64,000 bases of DNA from Kumtagia yinganensis (GCF_040081985.1 NZ_JBEBMH010000017.1:1-64000), one strand, 5' to 3'; shown: positions 8,627-17,441, counted from the first letter of the stretch. Translations and numbers: made by a program. The notes: generated by a model from the sequence alone, not told the origin.

Positions 8627-9486
8627 TCAGCCCGGCGGCACAACCTCAATGGTCAGCCGATCGAGCGGGCTTTCCGTCCGACGAATGAGACCGTTCGAGA
8701 CCTTCGTGTAGCGCGCCGTGCTCGACAGGTTGTTGTGGCCGAGCAGCACCTGGATGATGCGGATGTCGGTGCCGTTCCCAGCAAATGCGTGGCGAAACTG
8801 TGCCTGAGCGTGTGGACCGTCACGCGCTTGTCGATGCCGGCAGCCGCACGCGCCGAGCGGCACGCCGAATAGAGAACCTGCACATCGATGGGGCGATCGA
8901 CGCCGCGCCCGGGAAACAGCCAGCCCCGCGGCTTCGCCAGTCGCCAGTAGACCCCCAGGATGTGCACAAGCTGCGCCGACAGCATCACGGTGCGGTCCTT
9001 GCCGCCCTTGCCGTGATGGACGAGGATCACGCCGCGTCCGCTGTCGATGTCGCTGACCTTCAGCCCGACGGTCTCCGAGGCGCGAAGTCCCGCGGCGTAG
9101 GCCGTGGTCAATGCCGTTCGGGTCTTCAGGCCCGGCACCGCTTCCAGGAAGCGAACGACCTCGTCGGCGCTCAGAACCACCGGCAGCGTGCGTGGCGCGC
9201 GGGCATAGGTGATCCGCTCAGGGATCTCGGCATGGACCAGCGTCACGCCGTAAAAGAACCGCAGCGCGCACACCGTCTGGTTCAGCGCTGGCCACGAGAT
9301 TCCGGTCGAGACCAGATGCACCTGGAAGGCGCGGACATCCTCAAGGCCGAGCCGGTCCGGGGAGCGGCCAAAGTGGTGGGAAAACTTCGCCACCGCATGC
9401 ACGTAGGATCGCTGGGTTGCCGGCGACAGATTGCGGATCGTCATGTCCTCGATCATGCGCCGGCGAAGCGGGCTCAACTCGGCCAT
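8627..9486 (-). pseudogene. IS91-associated tyrosine recombinase with a one-base frameshift
   Basis: Starts MAELSPLRRRMIEDMTIRNL at 9486. The N-terminal SAM-like domain (PATQRSYVHAVAKF) is followed by the catalytic Arg in AAGLRASE, the KGGKDR Lys and the HTLRHSFATHLL box. Just after HLLG the frame is lost, and the last segment (GTDIRIIQVLLGHNNLSSTA, then the catalytic Tyr in RYTKVS) continues in another frame. This fits a single-base loss near 8780. Such recombinases accompany IS91-like elements and are thought to assist transposition. Confidence 0.75.
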
Positions 9487-9572
9487 CTCATTGCTCCTGT
9501 TCTCAAGATTGCGCTTCAACAGCCGCAATCCTTCAAAACAGAAGCCTCACTCGCAAACCGACCCACCAAATG

Positions 9573-9590
9573 CCGCGTCAGCGGCTTCGT
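9573..9590. repeat. Conserved outer motif of the IS91-type element, copy 1
   Basis: CCGCGTCAGCGGcTTCGT lies just outside the recombinase start. The same motif with one difference recurs at 18730-18747, outside a second recombinase fragment in the same orientation. It probably marks an IS91-type element end. Confidence 0.4.
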
Positions 9591-9670
9591 TCAATCCGAC
9601 GCTCTAGGTGCGTAGTCCCTGGATGTGATGGTCCATCATCGAACCTGAGTCGTCAGGAGGAGGATGAGCT

Positions 9671-9830
9671 ATGGCAAGTGTTCTTCACGGCAGCGCCCGC
9701 ACGACGCCGAGTTCCAAGCGTCGCAAGAGAGCACCCGGTCCCTCGCCGCCCGCTACGCGCTGAACCCGAATACGGTGGCCAAGTGGCACAAGCGGGCCAC
9801 GACGGCCGAGGACCCTGATCCAACGCATCG
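9671..9830 (+). pseudogene. IS481-type transposase N-terminal remnant
   Basis: MASVLHGSARTTPSS starts at 9671 behind GGAGGA. After a frameshift it continues as STRSLAARYALNPNTVAKWHKRATTAED, the N-terminal helix-turn-helix of IS481-family transposases. It stops matching at about 9830. Confidence 0.55.
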
Positions 9831-10276
9831 GCATCGAGGTCGACGAGCCCTATACCCAACTGCTGCTGGCTTCCGTTCCCGAAATGGCCGAAGGTTGGCT
9901 GGACGGCGTTATGGCCGCCCGCCAGCCTAAACAGAGATGAACTGGATTGATCTCATTAGGATGACTCGTTCCCGGCCGCACAAAGAAGCGGACACGAACT
10001 AGTCGATCCTCTGTGCATCGAAAATCGAAGCCGTCGCAGAGCGCACGGCTCCGTCTTCGGCAACATCCGACCGGCAACAACGATGATCCAGGCGGGAGCG
10101 CTCATCGACGATGGCGTTGTCGTCGAGATTGCCGCCATTGCCGTCCTCGCAAGTTGAGAGAAGCCCGATGTCGAAGGACACCCCCACCACTTGCACCGTG
10201 ACCGGTAGCTTGGCGAGGCCGGAAGACAACGCCAGTTTGCCGGTGACGTCGGAGCAAATCGTCGTCTCGAGGCAGG
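9831..10276. other. Unassigned debris between IS remnants
   Basis: A short plus-strand frame ending at 9940 (VDEPYTQLLLASVPEMAEGW) looks like a protein C-terminus but has no start and no family I recognise. No other feature can be supported between the IS481 and IS630 remnants. Confidence 0.3.
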
Positions 10277-10426
10277 CACGAAAAGCCCAAGCTCAAGGCG
10301 CTCCTGCGCGCCAAAGCCGAGTGAACCGTCAAGGCCCTATGGGATCCCGTCGGCTCGATCGTCGAGCTGTTCTCTCCGGCCGAACGCGAAAACTATTTCA
10401 AGGCCGCAGGATATGAACCAGATTAA
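10277..10426 (+). pseudogene. IS630-family transposase C-terminal remnant
   Basis: HEKPKLKALLRAKAE, an internal TGA stop, then TVKALWDPVGSIVELFSPAE and RENYFKAAGYEPD. This is the usual C-terminus of IS630 transposases. The stop and the missing 5' part make it non-functional. A second copy of the same tail is at 41567-41608. Confidence 0.65.
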
Positions 10427-10562
10427 ACCGGACACGCTCTAGGATCACGGGCCGGTGTCGTGAGAGTGGCCTGCCTGGCTTTGACGCATGAGCGTTTCCG
10501 GTTCCGTAACGTTGGCGCCGCCCGAAAACAGATATACCCGCTGCGTTCCCCTCGCCAATAAT

Positions 10563-10925
10563 TTACCGTGCCCTTTGACTGCCTCCGGCAACCAGCAGCG
10601 AGGTAAGATCCAAGGCGGACTTGCTCTCCAAATTCATGATCGTCTCAAAGATCTGGTCGCAAACGGCAATCGACATCGGAGCTCGCGAGTTCTGAGCGCA
10701 GTTTATGAACTTTGAGCGGAGCTGATCCTGCGTCATGGGATTCGCCGGATGCCCAAAGCCATACCGGGCCTCAGAGGCGAGGGTCTGTCCGTCCCTCAGT
10801 TTCAGTTCGAGATTGCCAGCCTCAAAACGCAACCGGTCATCGTCCTGTGAAGATTCGTATTGCCAGCGTATCCTTGGGACGGCGCGCTCGATGATGACGT
10901 CCGCCTTGGCGCCGTTGCACTGGGT
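10563..10925 (-). pseudogene. MmgE/PrpD family protein, C-terminal fragment
   Basis: The minus-strand frame includes GNLELKLRDGQTLASEARYG, then HPANPMTQDQLRSKFINCA. These match the C-terminal domain of the MmgE/PrpD (2-methylcitrate dehydratase-like) family. Only about 110 codons remain. Confidence 0.5.
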
Positions 10926-10941
10926 CCGTCAAAGATACACT

Positions 10942-10955
10942 TTAGATCGTATGAA
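10942..10955. promoter_or_regulatory. Candidate operator upstream of the GntR regulator
   Basis: TTAGATCGTATGAA is a near copy of the TTAGATCATATGAT sites at 11.8 kb (two mismatches in 14). It lies 75 bp before the regulator start and would fit autoregulation. Confidence 0.45.
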
Positions 10956-11029
10956 TGAAAGGTTCACATAAGAATCTAACCTTTCGTACAACAGGATACA
11001 ACGACTTGCTCGTTTGGGAGAGGATTTGC

Positions 11030-11779
11030 ATGGAAACCGTTGCCCCTTCGGATGCCCTTGGTTGGATGCCCGCAGTGGATCAAACTGGGGCAAGCGTTCA
11101 CAACACCGTCGTCAGTGTGCTGGCGAGCCGCATCCTGGGCGGGGAATACGTCCCGGGCGACGCCCTGCCGCGCGAGGATGAACTCTGCGCCATGTTGGGC
11201 GTCAGCCGCACGTCGGTTAGGGAAGCAGTCAAGGTCCTGTCGGCGAAAGGTCTCGTCGAATCTAGGCGGCGCGCCGGCGTACGGGTGCTACCGCGCGACA
11301 ATTGGCGGCTGCTCGACCCTGTGGTGCTCGGCTGGCACCCAGCCATTCAGGACGACGAAGAGCTGGTTTCCGGCCTTTTGGAGGCGCGTCGGATCTTCGA
11401 ACCCGCCGCCGCGGAACTCGCGGCTAGGCGCGCCACTGCCGCTGACCTCGCCGAAATCGAGCGCGCCCTGGTGGGCATGCGCAACAACATTTCCCACAAT
11501 CTGAACGCAGTGTGCCAAGCGGATCTAGCCTTCCACAAGAGCGTCATCGTCGCCAGCCACAACGTCGTGCTCAAGGGGCTAGTCGGAATGTTGGGGATCG
11601 CCCTGCGCGCCACCTTCCTTGTCACCAACGCCAACCCATTGATGGACGCACAATCGCGCGCGCTGTCCGCCCATGTCGCGGTGCTGGAGGCAATCCGGGT
11701 TCGCGATACCGCTGGCGCCCGTTCCTCCATGAACAGGTTGCTCGACATCGCCGCGGACGATCTTCACGCTAAGGTTTGA
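11030..11779 (+). CDS. GntR-family transcriptional regulator (FadR/FCD subfamily)
   Basis: 249 aa. An N-terminal winged helix-turn-helix (about residues 22-95; PREDELCAMLGVSRTSVREAVK) precedes an all-helical FCD effector domain (about 105-235; LLEARRIFEPAAAELAARRA, then FHKSVIVAS, and late HVAVLEAIRVRD). The start at ATG 11030 is preceded by GGGAGAGGA at 11016-11024. FCD regulators usually sense small organic or sugar acids. The gene immediately downstream is an acid-sugar dehydratase, and matching operator-like repeats lie on both sides of this gene, so it probably controls the 11.9-17.4 kb module in response to a pathway acid. Confidence 0.8.
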   Translation: METVAPSDALGWMPAVDQTGASVHNTVVSVLASRILGGEYVPGDALPREDELCAMLGVSRTSVREAVKVLSAKGLVESRRRAGVRVLPRDNWRLLDPVVLGWHPAIQDDEELVSGLLEARRIFEPAAAELAARRATAADLAEIERALVGMRNNISHNLNAVCQADLAFHKSVIVASHNVVLKGLVGMLGIALRATFLVTNANPLMDAQSRALSAHVAVLEAIRVRDTAGARSSMNRLLDIAADDLHAKV

Positions 11780-11798
11780 TGTTTCCGCCTTGACGTTA

Positions 11799-11838
11799 AA
11801 TTAGATCATATGATAACTGGATAGCATATGATCTAATT
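11799..11838. promoter_or_regulatory. 14-bp perfect inverted repeat, candidate GntR operator
   Basis: AATTAGATCATATG (11799-11812) and CATATGATCTAATT (11825-11838) are exact inverted copies separated by 12 nt. Each arm contains the core AGATCATATG; the left one extends into the palindrome ATCATATGAT. The pair sits 21 bp ahead of the dehydratase start, consistent with two regulator dimers on its promoter. Confidence 0.65.
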
Positions 11839-11859
11839 GCCGTCTGGGAGGAATTGCGC

Positions 11860-13032
11860 TTGAGAATCGTAGCGATCACCACGCGTGTCGTGAACGCGGA
11901 TATGCGTAACTGGGTGTTCGTGCGGGTCGAGACCGATCAGCCGGGCCTCCACGGCTGGGGCGAGGCGACGCTGGAATGGAAGACCCAGGCCGTGGTCGGC
12001 GCTGTGAATGATCTGGCGCCGCTGTTGATCGGCCGCGATCCACGCGACATCGAACAGGCGGTGCGCATCCTCAAGAAGCGCTCGTTCTGGCGGTTGGGCG
12101 TCATCGGCATGTCGGCTATTTCCGGGATTGAGCTGGCGCTTTGGGACATCTTCGGCAAATGGCTTGGCCAGCCGGTCTGGCGGTTGCTCGGCGGTAAGGT
12201 GCGCGACCGGGTCAAGGTCTATACGCATCTGGGCCTCGGCGACATGCGCGCCGTCTACGAGACGATGGACGCCGAGCCGCTGGTGCAGCGCGCCTCGGAG
12301 GTCGTGGCCAGGGGCTATCGTGCGCTGAAGGCTGTGTTCATCCCCTACAGCCATTACCACGCGCCGCTCGCCGAGGTCGAAAAGGTCGGCCGGCTCATGG
12401 AGGCACTACGAAACACAGTTGGGCCGGAGGTCGAGATCATGGTCGACTTTCACGGCCGTCCAGCTTCGGCCTCGACTGCGCTCGCCTATATTGATGTGCT
12501 CGCACCATACCGACCGATGTTTATCGAGGAGCCGCTGCCGCCCGGCGAGACGGTGGCGCTGGCGCAGCTTGCTGCTAAGTCACGCGTGCCGATCGCCACC
12601 GGAGAGCGGCTGATCGACCGGCCCGAATTTGACGATCTCTTCCGGGCAAGGGCGGTGGACATCGTGCAGCCGGACATCTGCCATTGCGGCGGATTGCTCG
12701 AGGCGAAGAAGATCGCGACGATGGCCGAGGCGCTATCAATCGGCGTCGCGCCGCACAATCCGCTCGGCCCGATTGCGGGCGCGGCGGCGCTGCATTTCGC
12801 CGTCTCCACACCGAATCACTTGATCCAGGAAGAGATGGTCGGCGCCGTGCCTTGGTATTTCGAGGTGGTGAAGGGCCCGATTCGTATGGTCGACGGCTGC
12901 TGGCAGGTGCCCGATGCGCCCGGGCTCGGCATCGAGGTCGACGAAACAATCGTCGACCGGCATCCCTACAAGCCGGAGGTCATGCACGCCACCAACGCCG
13001 TGCTCTCCGACGGCACAATCGTGGACTGGTGA
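11860..13032 (+). CDS. Enolase-superfamily aldonate dehydratase (galactonate dehydratase-like)
   Basis: 390 aa, mandelate racemase/muconate lactonising fold. An N-terminal capping domain (about residues 1-125) is followed by the TIM barrel. Metal ligands fall in MVDFHGRP, FIEEPLPP and ATGERL, and DIVQPD and APHNPLGP supply the rest of the active site, as in D-galactonate dehydratases. It should convert an aldonate to the 2-keto-3-deoxy acid. The TTG at 11860 is preferred over the TTG at 11854 because GGAGGA ends at 11852. Substrate cannot be read from sequence; the FAH and SDR genes downstream suggest a route through a 2,4-diketo acid. Confidence 0.75.
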   Translation: MRIVAITTRVVNADMRNWVFVRVETDQPGLHGWGEATLEWKTQAVVGAVNDLAPLLIGRDPRDIEQAVRILKKRSFWRLGVIGMSAISGIELALWDIFGKWLGQPVWRLLGGKVRDRVKVYTHLGLGDMRAVYETMDAEPLVQRASEVVARGYRALKAVFIPYSHYHAPLAEVEKVGRLMEALRNTVGPEVEIMVDFHGRPASASTALAYIDVLAPYRPMFIEEPLPPGETVALAQLAAKSRVPIATGERLIDRPEFDDLFRARAVDIVQPDICHCGGLLEAKKIATMAEALSIGVAPHNPLGPIAGAAALHFAVSTPNHLIQEEMVGAVPWYFEVVKGPIRMVDGCWQVPDAPGLGIEVDETIVDRHPYKPEVMHATNAVLSDGTIVDW

Positions 13033-13049
13033 CTATGAAATCCGCGCGC

Positions 13050-13419
13050 TGCGGAGATGATGGGCGTGTCGACGCCCAGGATAAACCTCTCAATCTACAT
13101 ACTGCCGGCGCTCACCGCAGCGCTCGCCGCCCCGCTGCTTGCCGCCTGCCTGATGACGGAGCTTCTCGTCGACATCGCCAACGGCCCATAATGGAGAAGC
13201 TCCGGATGCCGGATCTGGTGGCGACGGCGGCGACATTCTCGACCGTCCAGGGCCTGGCTCTGACCGTGCGCGGCGCGTGGAGGGATTCGACGCCGGTCTT
13301 GGCGGCGCTATCCTCGCGCACTGGGGCTACCTGCAACTTATCTTCCTGGCGGCAATCATTTGGGCGCAGAGGCGTTGGACAGGCCAGCCGATGGCGGCTC
13401 GCTCCTCGCCGTCGAGATG
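13050..13419 (+). pseudogene. Decayed membrane transporter, perhaps an MFS permease
   Basis: Hydrophobic stretches survive in different frames: LSIYILPALTAALAAPLLAA near the start, and GLGGAILAHWGYLQLIFLAA near the end, the latter like the final helices of an MFS carrier. Stops and frame changes separate them and no intact gene remains. If it was the module's uptake protein, the module now lacks a dedicated transporter. Confidence 0.35.
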
Positions 13420-13530
13420 AATGTGCCCGGACTACAGGAGCCTCGGTTCAGTTGGACCGAACGGCCCTCGATCTCGTTCCGCACCCGAACAGGTCTTTGC
13501 GCACGCGAACATATGAGAGGAACGCCTCTT

Positions 13531-14532
13531 GTGCTGAAAGAAAGATGCACGGCCTTGGTCGAGGACTTGGAACTGGCCACAGGCGATCAGGTTCGGGATG
13601 TGCGACCGCTCAGGGGCGGGGTCGCATCGGATATCGCGGAACTGCGTGTGGGTGATCTTCACCTATGCGTCAAGTTCGCGCTGCCCAAGCTGCGGGTTCA
13701 GGAGGAGTGGCTAGCGCCTGTCCACCGCAATAAGGCCGAATACGACTGGTTGAGCTTTGTAGGCTGGATATCGCCCGCCAATGCGCCGCGGCTGTTCGGC
13801 CGTTCGGAGCACCTGCACGGCTTCGTGATGGAGTTCCTGTCAGGAGAACGTACCTACCTGTGGAAAGACGCGATGTTCGCGGGAGAGGACGATCGAAGCG
13901 AGGCAGTGGCCGTCGCGCAAATCCTAGGCGTCATCCATGCCGCTTCGACCGCTCAGGATTTCGATACCCGCCCGTTCCAGAACTGCGACGATTTCCGGAC
14001 CTTGCGGATCGAGCCTTATCTCCTCTTTACGGCGACCAGACACCCCGAAGTCGCCCAACAGTTGCATGCCCTGGCCGACCGGCTCTACGACACACGGATC
14101 GCGCTGGTCCACGGTGACGTCAGCCCTAAAAACATAATGTTCCGCAACGGGGCAGCGATCATCCTGGATGCGGAATGCGCCACAATGGGCGACCCAGCCT
14201 TCGATGTCGCGTTCTGCCTCAACCACCTGCTACTGAAGGCGGTGCATATGCCGGTCATGCGCGACCGCATGCTGTCGGACACGCTGAAATTCTGTGACGC
14301 CTATCTAACCCATGTCAGTTGGGAGGATCCGGCCGCCCTGGAGGCCCGCGTCGCGGCCCTGGTTCCGGCGCTGCTCCTTGCACGTGTCGATGGCAAGTCC
14401 CCCGTCGAATACCTTCGTGACTCCGCGCACGAAACCGTCCGCCGTCTAGCAAAGCCGCTGATCCAGACTCCGCCCGGCACCTTGGCCGATCTGGTCGCCG
14501 TGATCCAATCAGATCGGGAGCACCATGACTGA
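13531..14532 (+). CDS. APH-fold small-molecule kinase
   Basis: About 333 aa. It has the aminoglycoside phosphotransferase/choline kinase fold: an N-lobe with LHLCVKFALPKLRVQEE (likely ATP-binding Lys), the catalytic HGDVSPKNIMF and the metal-binding LDAECATMGDPAFD. GTG 13531 is preferred, with AGAGGAA at 13516-13522; an ATG at 13513 is the alternative. Its 3' end overlaps the enolase-like gene by 8 nt, so the two are probably co-translated. An antibiotic-resistance role is unlikely given this operon context. I infer phosphorylation of a hydroxy or sugar acid produced by the pathway. Confidence 0.65.
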   Translation: MLKERCTALVEDLELATGDQVRDVRPLRGGVASDIAELRVGDLHLCVKFALPKLRVQEEWLAPVHRNKAEYDWLSFVGWISPANAPRLFGRSEHLHGFVMEFLSGERTYLWKDAMFAGEDDRSEAVAVAQILGVIHAASTAQDFDTRPFQNCDDFRTLRIEPYLLFTATRHPEVAQQLHALADRLYDTRIALVHGDVSPKNIMFRNGAAIILDAECATMGDPAFDVAFCLNHLLLKAVHMPVMRDRMLSDTLKFCDAYLTHVSWEDPAALEARVAALVPALLLARVDGKSPVEYLRDSAHETVRRLAKPLIQTPPGTLADLVAVIQSDREHHD

Positions 14533-15820
14533 GTTCGACATCGAGAAGATCCACGCCCGTCGCGTCTGGGATAGCCGCGGTCGCCCCACGATCGAAACCG
14601 AGATCGTGTTGCGCGGAGGTGCTGTCGGCCGCGCCATCGCGCCCGCCGGCGCCTCTCGCGGCAGCCGCGAGGCGCTGGATCTGCGCGACGGCGGCAACCG
14701 GCTGGGCGGCATGGACGTGACACGGGCGCTGGCGGCCCTCCGCGACCGGATTGCCCCTGCCCTTCTGGGCAAAGACGCGCGGGATCAGCGGGCTCTGGAT
14801 GAGCACATGATCGAGCTGGACGGAACAGCGCTAAAATCGGAACTGGGCGGCAATGCGACCGTAGCCACATCTCTGGCGCTTCTGCATGCCGCCGCGGCCC
14901 AGTCGAAGCGGCCACTGTGGCGCTATCTGGCCGAGACGACCGGCCGCCGACCCTCGATTCCGCTGCCCGAGATCCAAATATTCGGCGGCGGCGCCCACGC
15001 CGGGCGCCGGGTCGACATTCAGGATTTCATGGTCATGGTGCCAGGCGCTGCAGATTTTGCCGAAGCACTGGAAGTCAGCGCCGAAATCCACGCCGCGGCC
15101 GGGTCGCTGATGGCGCAGCAAGGGCGCCGAGCTGGGGTGGCCGACGAGGGCGGCTGGTGGCCGGCTTTTGACAACAACGAACAGGCGTTTGAGACGCTGG
15201 TCCGCGCCCTCGAACTGGCGGGCGAAACACCGGGCAGGCGCGTGGTCCTGTCGCTGGATATCGCCGCCTCAGAATTTGGCCGGGACGGGCACTATCGCCT
15301 AGCACTGGAGGATCGGCAGCTGGATACCAGTGGCATGATAGAGCTGCTGTCGCGGTGGCTCGACGCCTATCCCATAGCTTCGATCGAAGACCCACTAGCT
15401 GAGGACGACTCCGCGGGCATGGTTGAATTTACGCACCGATTTGGCCATCGGATCCAAATCATCGGCGACGACTATCTCGTCACCAACGCCCGTCTTCTAG
15501 ACGAAGCCGCCACCAGGGGTGCGTGCAATGCGGTGCTGATCAAGGTCAACCAGGCCGGGACGTTCAGCGAAAGTCTGGACACGATGAAGGCGGCAGATTC
15601 GGCGGGTTATCGCTCGGTTGTGTCCGCCCGGTCTGGCGAGACAGAGGATGTGTCGATCGCGCACCTCGCCGTTGGGCTCGGCGCTGGACAGCTGAAAGTC
15701 GGGTCCATGACGCGATCGGAGCGGATGGCGAAATGGAATGAGGTGCTGCGGATCGCCGAAGATTCCGACGCCGGAGAATTCGTCGGCGGCGCCCCCCTGG
15801 GTGCCGGCTGGAAACGATAG
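14525..15820 (+). CDS. Divergent enolase (phosphopyruvate hydratase-like)
   Basis: 431 aa, full length for true enolase and alignable throughout. Metal ligands are kept in SLDIAASEF, SIEDPLAE and IIGDDYLVTN. Catalytic K340 (LIKVNQAGT), E208 (ADEGG), H158 (GGAHAG) and K391 (LKVGSMTRSER) are kept. The residue matching catalytic Glu167 of E. coli enolase is Asp (IQDF). The active-site His of SHRSGETED is Ala368 (SARSGETED). The mobile-loop GASTG reads GASRG. This is therefore unlikely to be the housekeeping enolase. It is coupled to the kinase upstream and may act on a different phospho-acid. Confidence 0.75.
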   Translation: MTEFDIEKIHARRVWDSRGRPTIETEIVLRGGAVGRAIAPAGASRGSREALDLRDGGNRLGGMDVTRALAALRDRIAPALLGKDARDQRALDEHMIELDGTALKSELGGNATVATSLALLHAAAAQSKRPLWRYLAETTGRRPSIPLPEIQIFGGGAHAGRRVDIQDFMVMVPGAADFAEALEVSAEIHAAAGSLMAQQGRRAGVADEGGWWPAFDNNEQAFETLVRALELAGETPGRRVVLSLDIAASEFGRDGHYRLALEDRQLDTSGMIELLSRWLDAYPIASIEDPLAEDDSAGMVEFTHRFGHRIQIIGDDYLVTNARLLDEAATRGACNAVLIKVNQAGTFSESLDTMKAADSAGYRSVVSARSGETEDVSIAHLAVGLGAGQLKVGSMTRSERMAKWNEVLRIAEDSDAGEFVGGAPLGAGWKR

Positions 15821-15831
15821 GAGAACATCTG

Positions 15832-16695
15832 ATGAAACTGATGCGCCTGGGCGGCCGAAACGAAAACAAGACCCCCTGCATGGTCGGCAAGAATGGGGAG
15901 TTGCGCGATGTCAGCGCCATCGTAACCGACTTCACCCCTGAGACTTTATCCGCCGATCTCTTACACCGCCTGGAAGCCTCCAACCCGGCTGATCTGCCCC
16001 TGATTGATCCAAAAGGCCGCCGTATCGCACCACCCGTTTCGCGACCGCGTAACATATGGTGCATCGGCCTCAACTACTCCGACCATGCCGCCGAAGCCGG
16101 CATGGGCATTCCCGATGAGCCGATCCTCTTCAATAAATCCTCGGGCACCTATTGCGGGCCGAATGACCCGATCCTCCATTCACCGCAGATGACCAAACTC
16201 GACTGGGAAGTCGAGCTTGGCGTGGTGATTGGCACCTCTGCCCTGAATGTCTCGCGCGGTGACGCCATGCGCCATGTCGCGGGCTTCGTCTTGGTCAACG
16301 ACGTGTCCGAACGCGCCTGGCAATTGGAGCGCGGGGGCCAATGGGTCAAGGGTAAAAGCTTTCCCAACTTCTGTCCCACCGGCCCCTGGCTTGTGACGCC
16401 AGATTCATTCGGCGATGTCGGCGAACTGTCGATGTGGCTCGATGTGAACGGCACGCGGATGCAGACCGGCACCACTGCCAAGATGATCTTCGACGTCGCC
16501 ACCGTCGTCTCCTACATGAGCGAATTTTGTCAGCTCGAGCCAGGCGACCTGATCTGTACCGGCACGCCTCCGGGCGTCGGCGCAGGTATATCGCCGCAGT
16601 TGTGGCTGAAGCCGGGCGACGTGGTGCGGCTGGGGATCGAGGGGCTAGGCGAACAGCAGCAGACCGTAATCTCAACCACCATGGTGAAGCGATGA
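15832..16695 (+). CDS. Fumarylacetoacetate hydrolase family protein, 2,4-diketo-3-deoxyaldonate hydrolase-like
   Basis: 287 aa. N-terminal FAHD domain, then IWCIGLNYSDHAAEAGM. Metal ligands are expected in LDWEVELGVVIG and LVNDVSERAWQ, with the LICTGTPPGVGAG loop at the C-terminal side. This subgroup includes the hydrolase that cleaves 2,4-diketo-3-deoxy-L-fuconate to pyruvate and lactate. AGGAG lies 8 nt before ATG 15832. The next gene overlaps by 4 nt and is the matching SDR type, supporting a diketo-acid cleavage step. Confidence 0.75.
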   Translation: MKLMRLGGRNENKTPCMVGKNGELRDVSAIVTDFTPETLSADLLHRLEASNPADLPLIDPKGRRIAPPVSRPRNIWCIGLNYSDHAAEAGMGIPDEPILFNKSSGTYCGPNDPILHSPQMTKLDWEVELGVVIGTSALNVSRGDAMRHVAGFVLVNDVSERAWQLERGGQWVKGKSFPNFCPTGPWLVTPDSFGDVGELSMWLDVNGTRMQTGTTAKMIFDVATVVSYMSEFCQLEPGDLICTGTPPGVGAGISPQLWLKPGDVVRLGIEGLGEQQQTVISTTMVKR

Positions 16696-17441
16696 ACAGC
16701 TACGACTTCTCGGATAAGATTGCGGTCATAACCGGCGGCGCAAATGGCATTGGTGCTGCGGTTGCACAGCGTCTTGTCGCCTCGGGGGCGAAAGTCGCTG
16801 TCTGGGATATGGACATTGCGGCGCCCGATGCTCGGCTCTCGGGTCTCTCCCAAGACAGCATCATCTACGTGCGAACGGACGTCAGTAGCCTCGACAGCGT
16901 ACTCCAGGCGCAAGAGGCGACCGAGGCCGCCTTGGGCAGGGTCGATGTACTGATCAACAGCGCCGGTATAGCCGGTCCAACGGCAAAGCTGGCGGAATAT
17001 CCACCCGAGCAATGGCGCAGGGTGCAAGCGGTAAACGTAGATGGCACCTTTCACACTTGCCGTACGGTGGTGCCAGGAATGATCGTGCGCAACTATGGCC
17101 GCATCGTCAATATCGCCTCCATCGCTGGGAAGGAGGGGAATCCCAACGCCTCGGCCTATTCGAGTTCGAAGGCCGCAGTGATCGCGATGACCAAATCACT
17201 CGGCAAAGAGTTGGCCGGCCATGACATTGCGGTGAATTGCATCACCCCTGCCACGGCCAAGACCCGCATCCTCGATCAGGTCAGCCAAGAATTCATCGAC
17301 TACATGCTGTCAAAGATTCCGCGCGGCCGGTTCGTCACCGTCGAAGAGATTGCAAATTTGGTGCTGTGGATGGCCTCGGCCGAGAACTCGTTCACCACAG
17401 GCGCGGTCTTCGACCTGTCCGGCGGACGAGCGACGTATTGA
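16692..17441 (+). CDS. SDR dehydrogenase, 2-keto-3-deoxyaldonate dehydrogenase-like
   Basis: 249 aa classical short-chain dehydrogenase. The NAD site is TGGANGIG, the core motif NSAG, and the catalytic Ser and YxxxK lie in IASIAGKEGNPNASAYSSSK. It ends SGGRATY. The ATGA overlap with the FAH gene indicates one operon. It would oxidise the C4 hydroxyl of a 2-keto-3-deoxy acid to give the 2,4-diketo substrate of the FAH enzyme. A close paralogue is intact at 51.2-52.0 kb and a deleted one is at 24.3-24.8 kb. Confidence 0.75.
   Translation: MNSYDFSDKIAVITGGANGIGAAVAQRLVASGAKVAVWDMDIAAPDARLSGLSQDSIIYVRTDVSSLDSVLQAQEATEAALGRVDVLINSAGIAGPTAKLAEYPPEQWRRVQAVNVDGTFHTCRTVVPGMIVRNYGRIVNIASIAGKEGNPNASAYSSSKAAVIAMTKSLGKELAGHDIAVNCITPATAKTRILDQVSQEFIDYMLSKIPRGRFVTVEEIANLVLWMASAENSFTTGAVFDLSGGRATY

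Noticed and set aside
13531..14532. Aminoglycoside-resistance gene
   Set aside because: The APH fold is shared by many metabolic kinases and this one is embedded in a catabolic operon and overlaps an enolase homologue.
14525..15820. Housekeeping enolase
   Set aside because: Catalytic and loop residues differ (D167, A368, R45) and the genomic context is catabolic rather than the usual core-gene neighbourhood.
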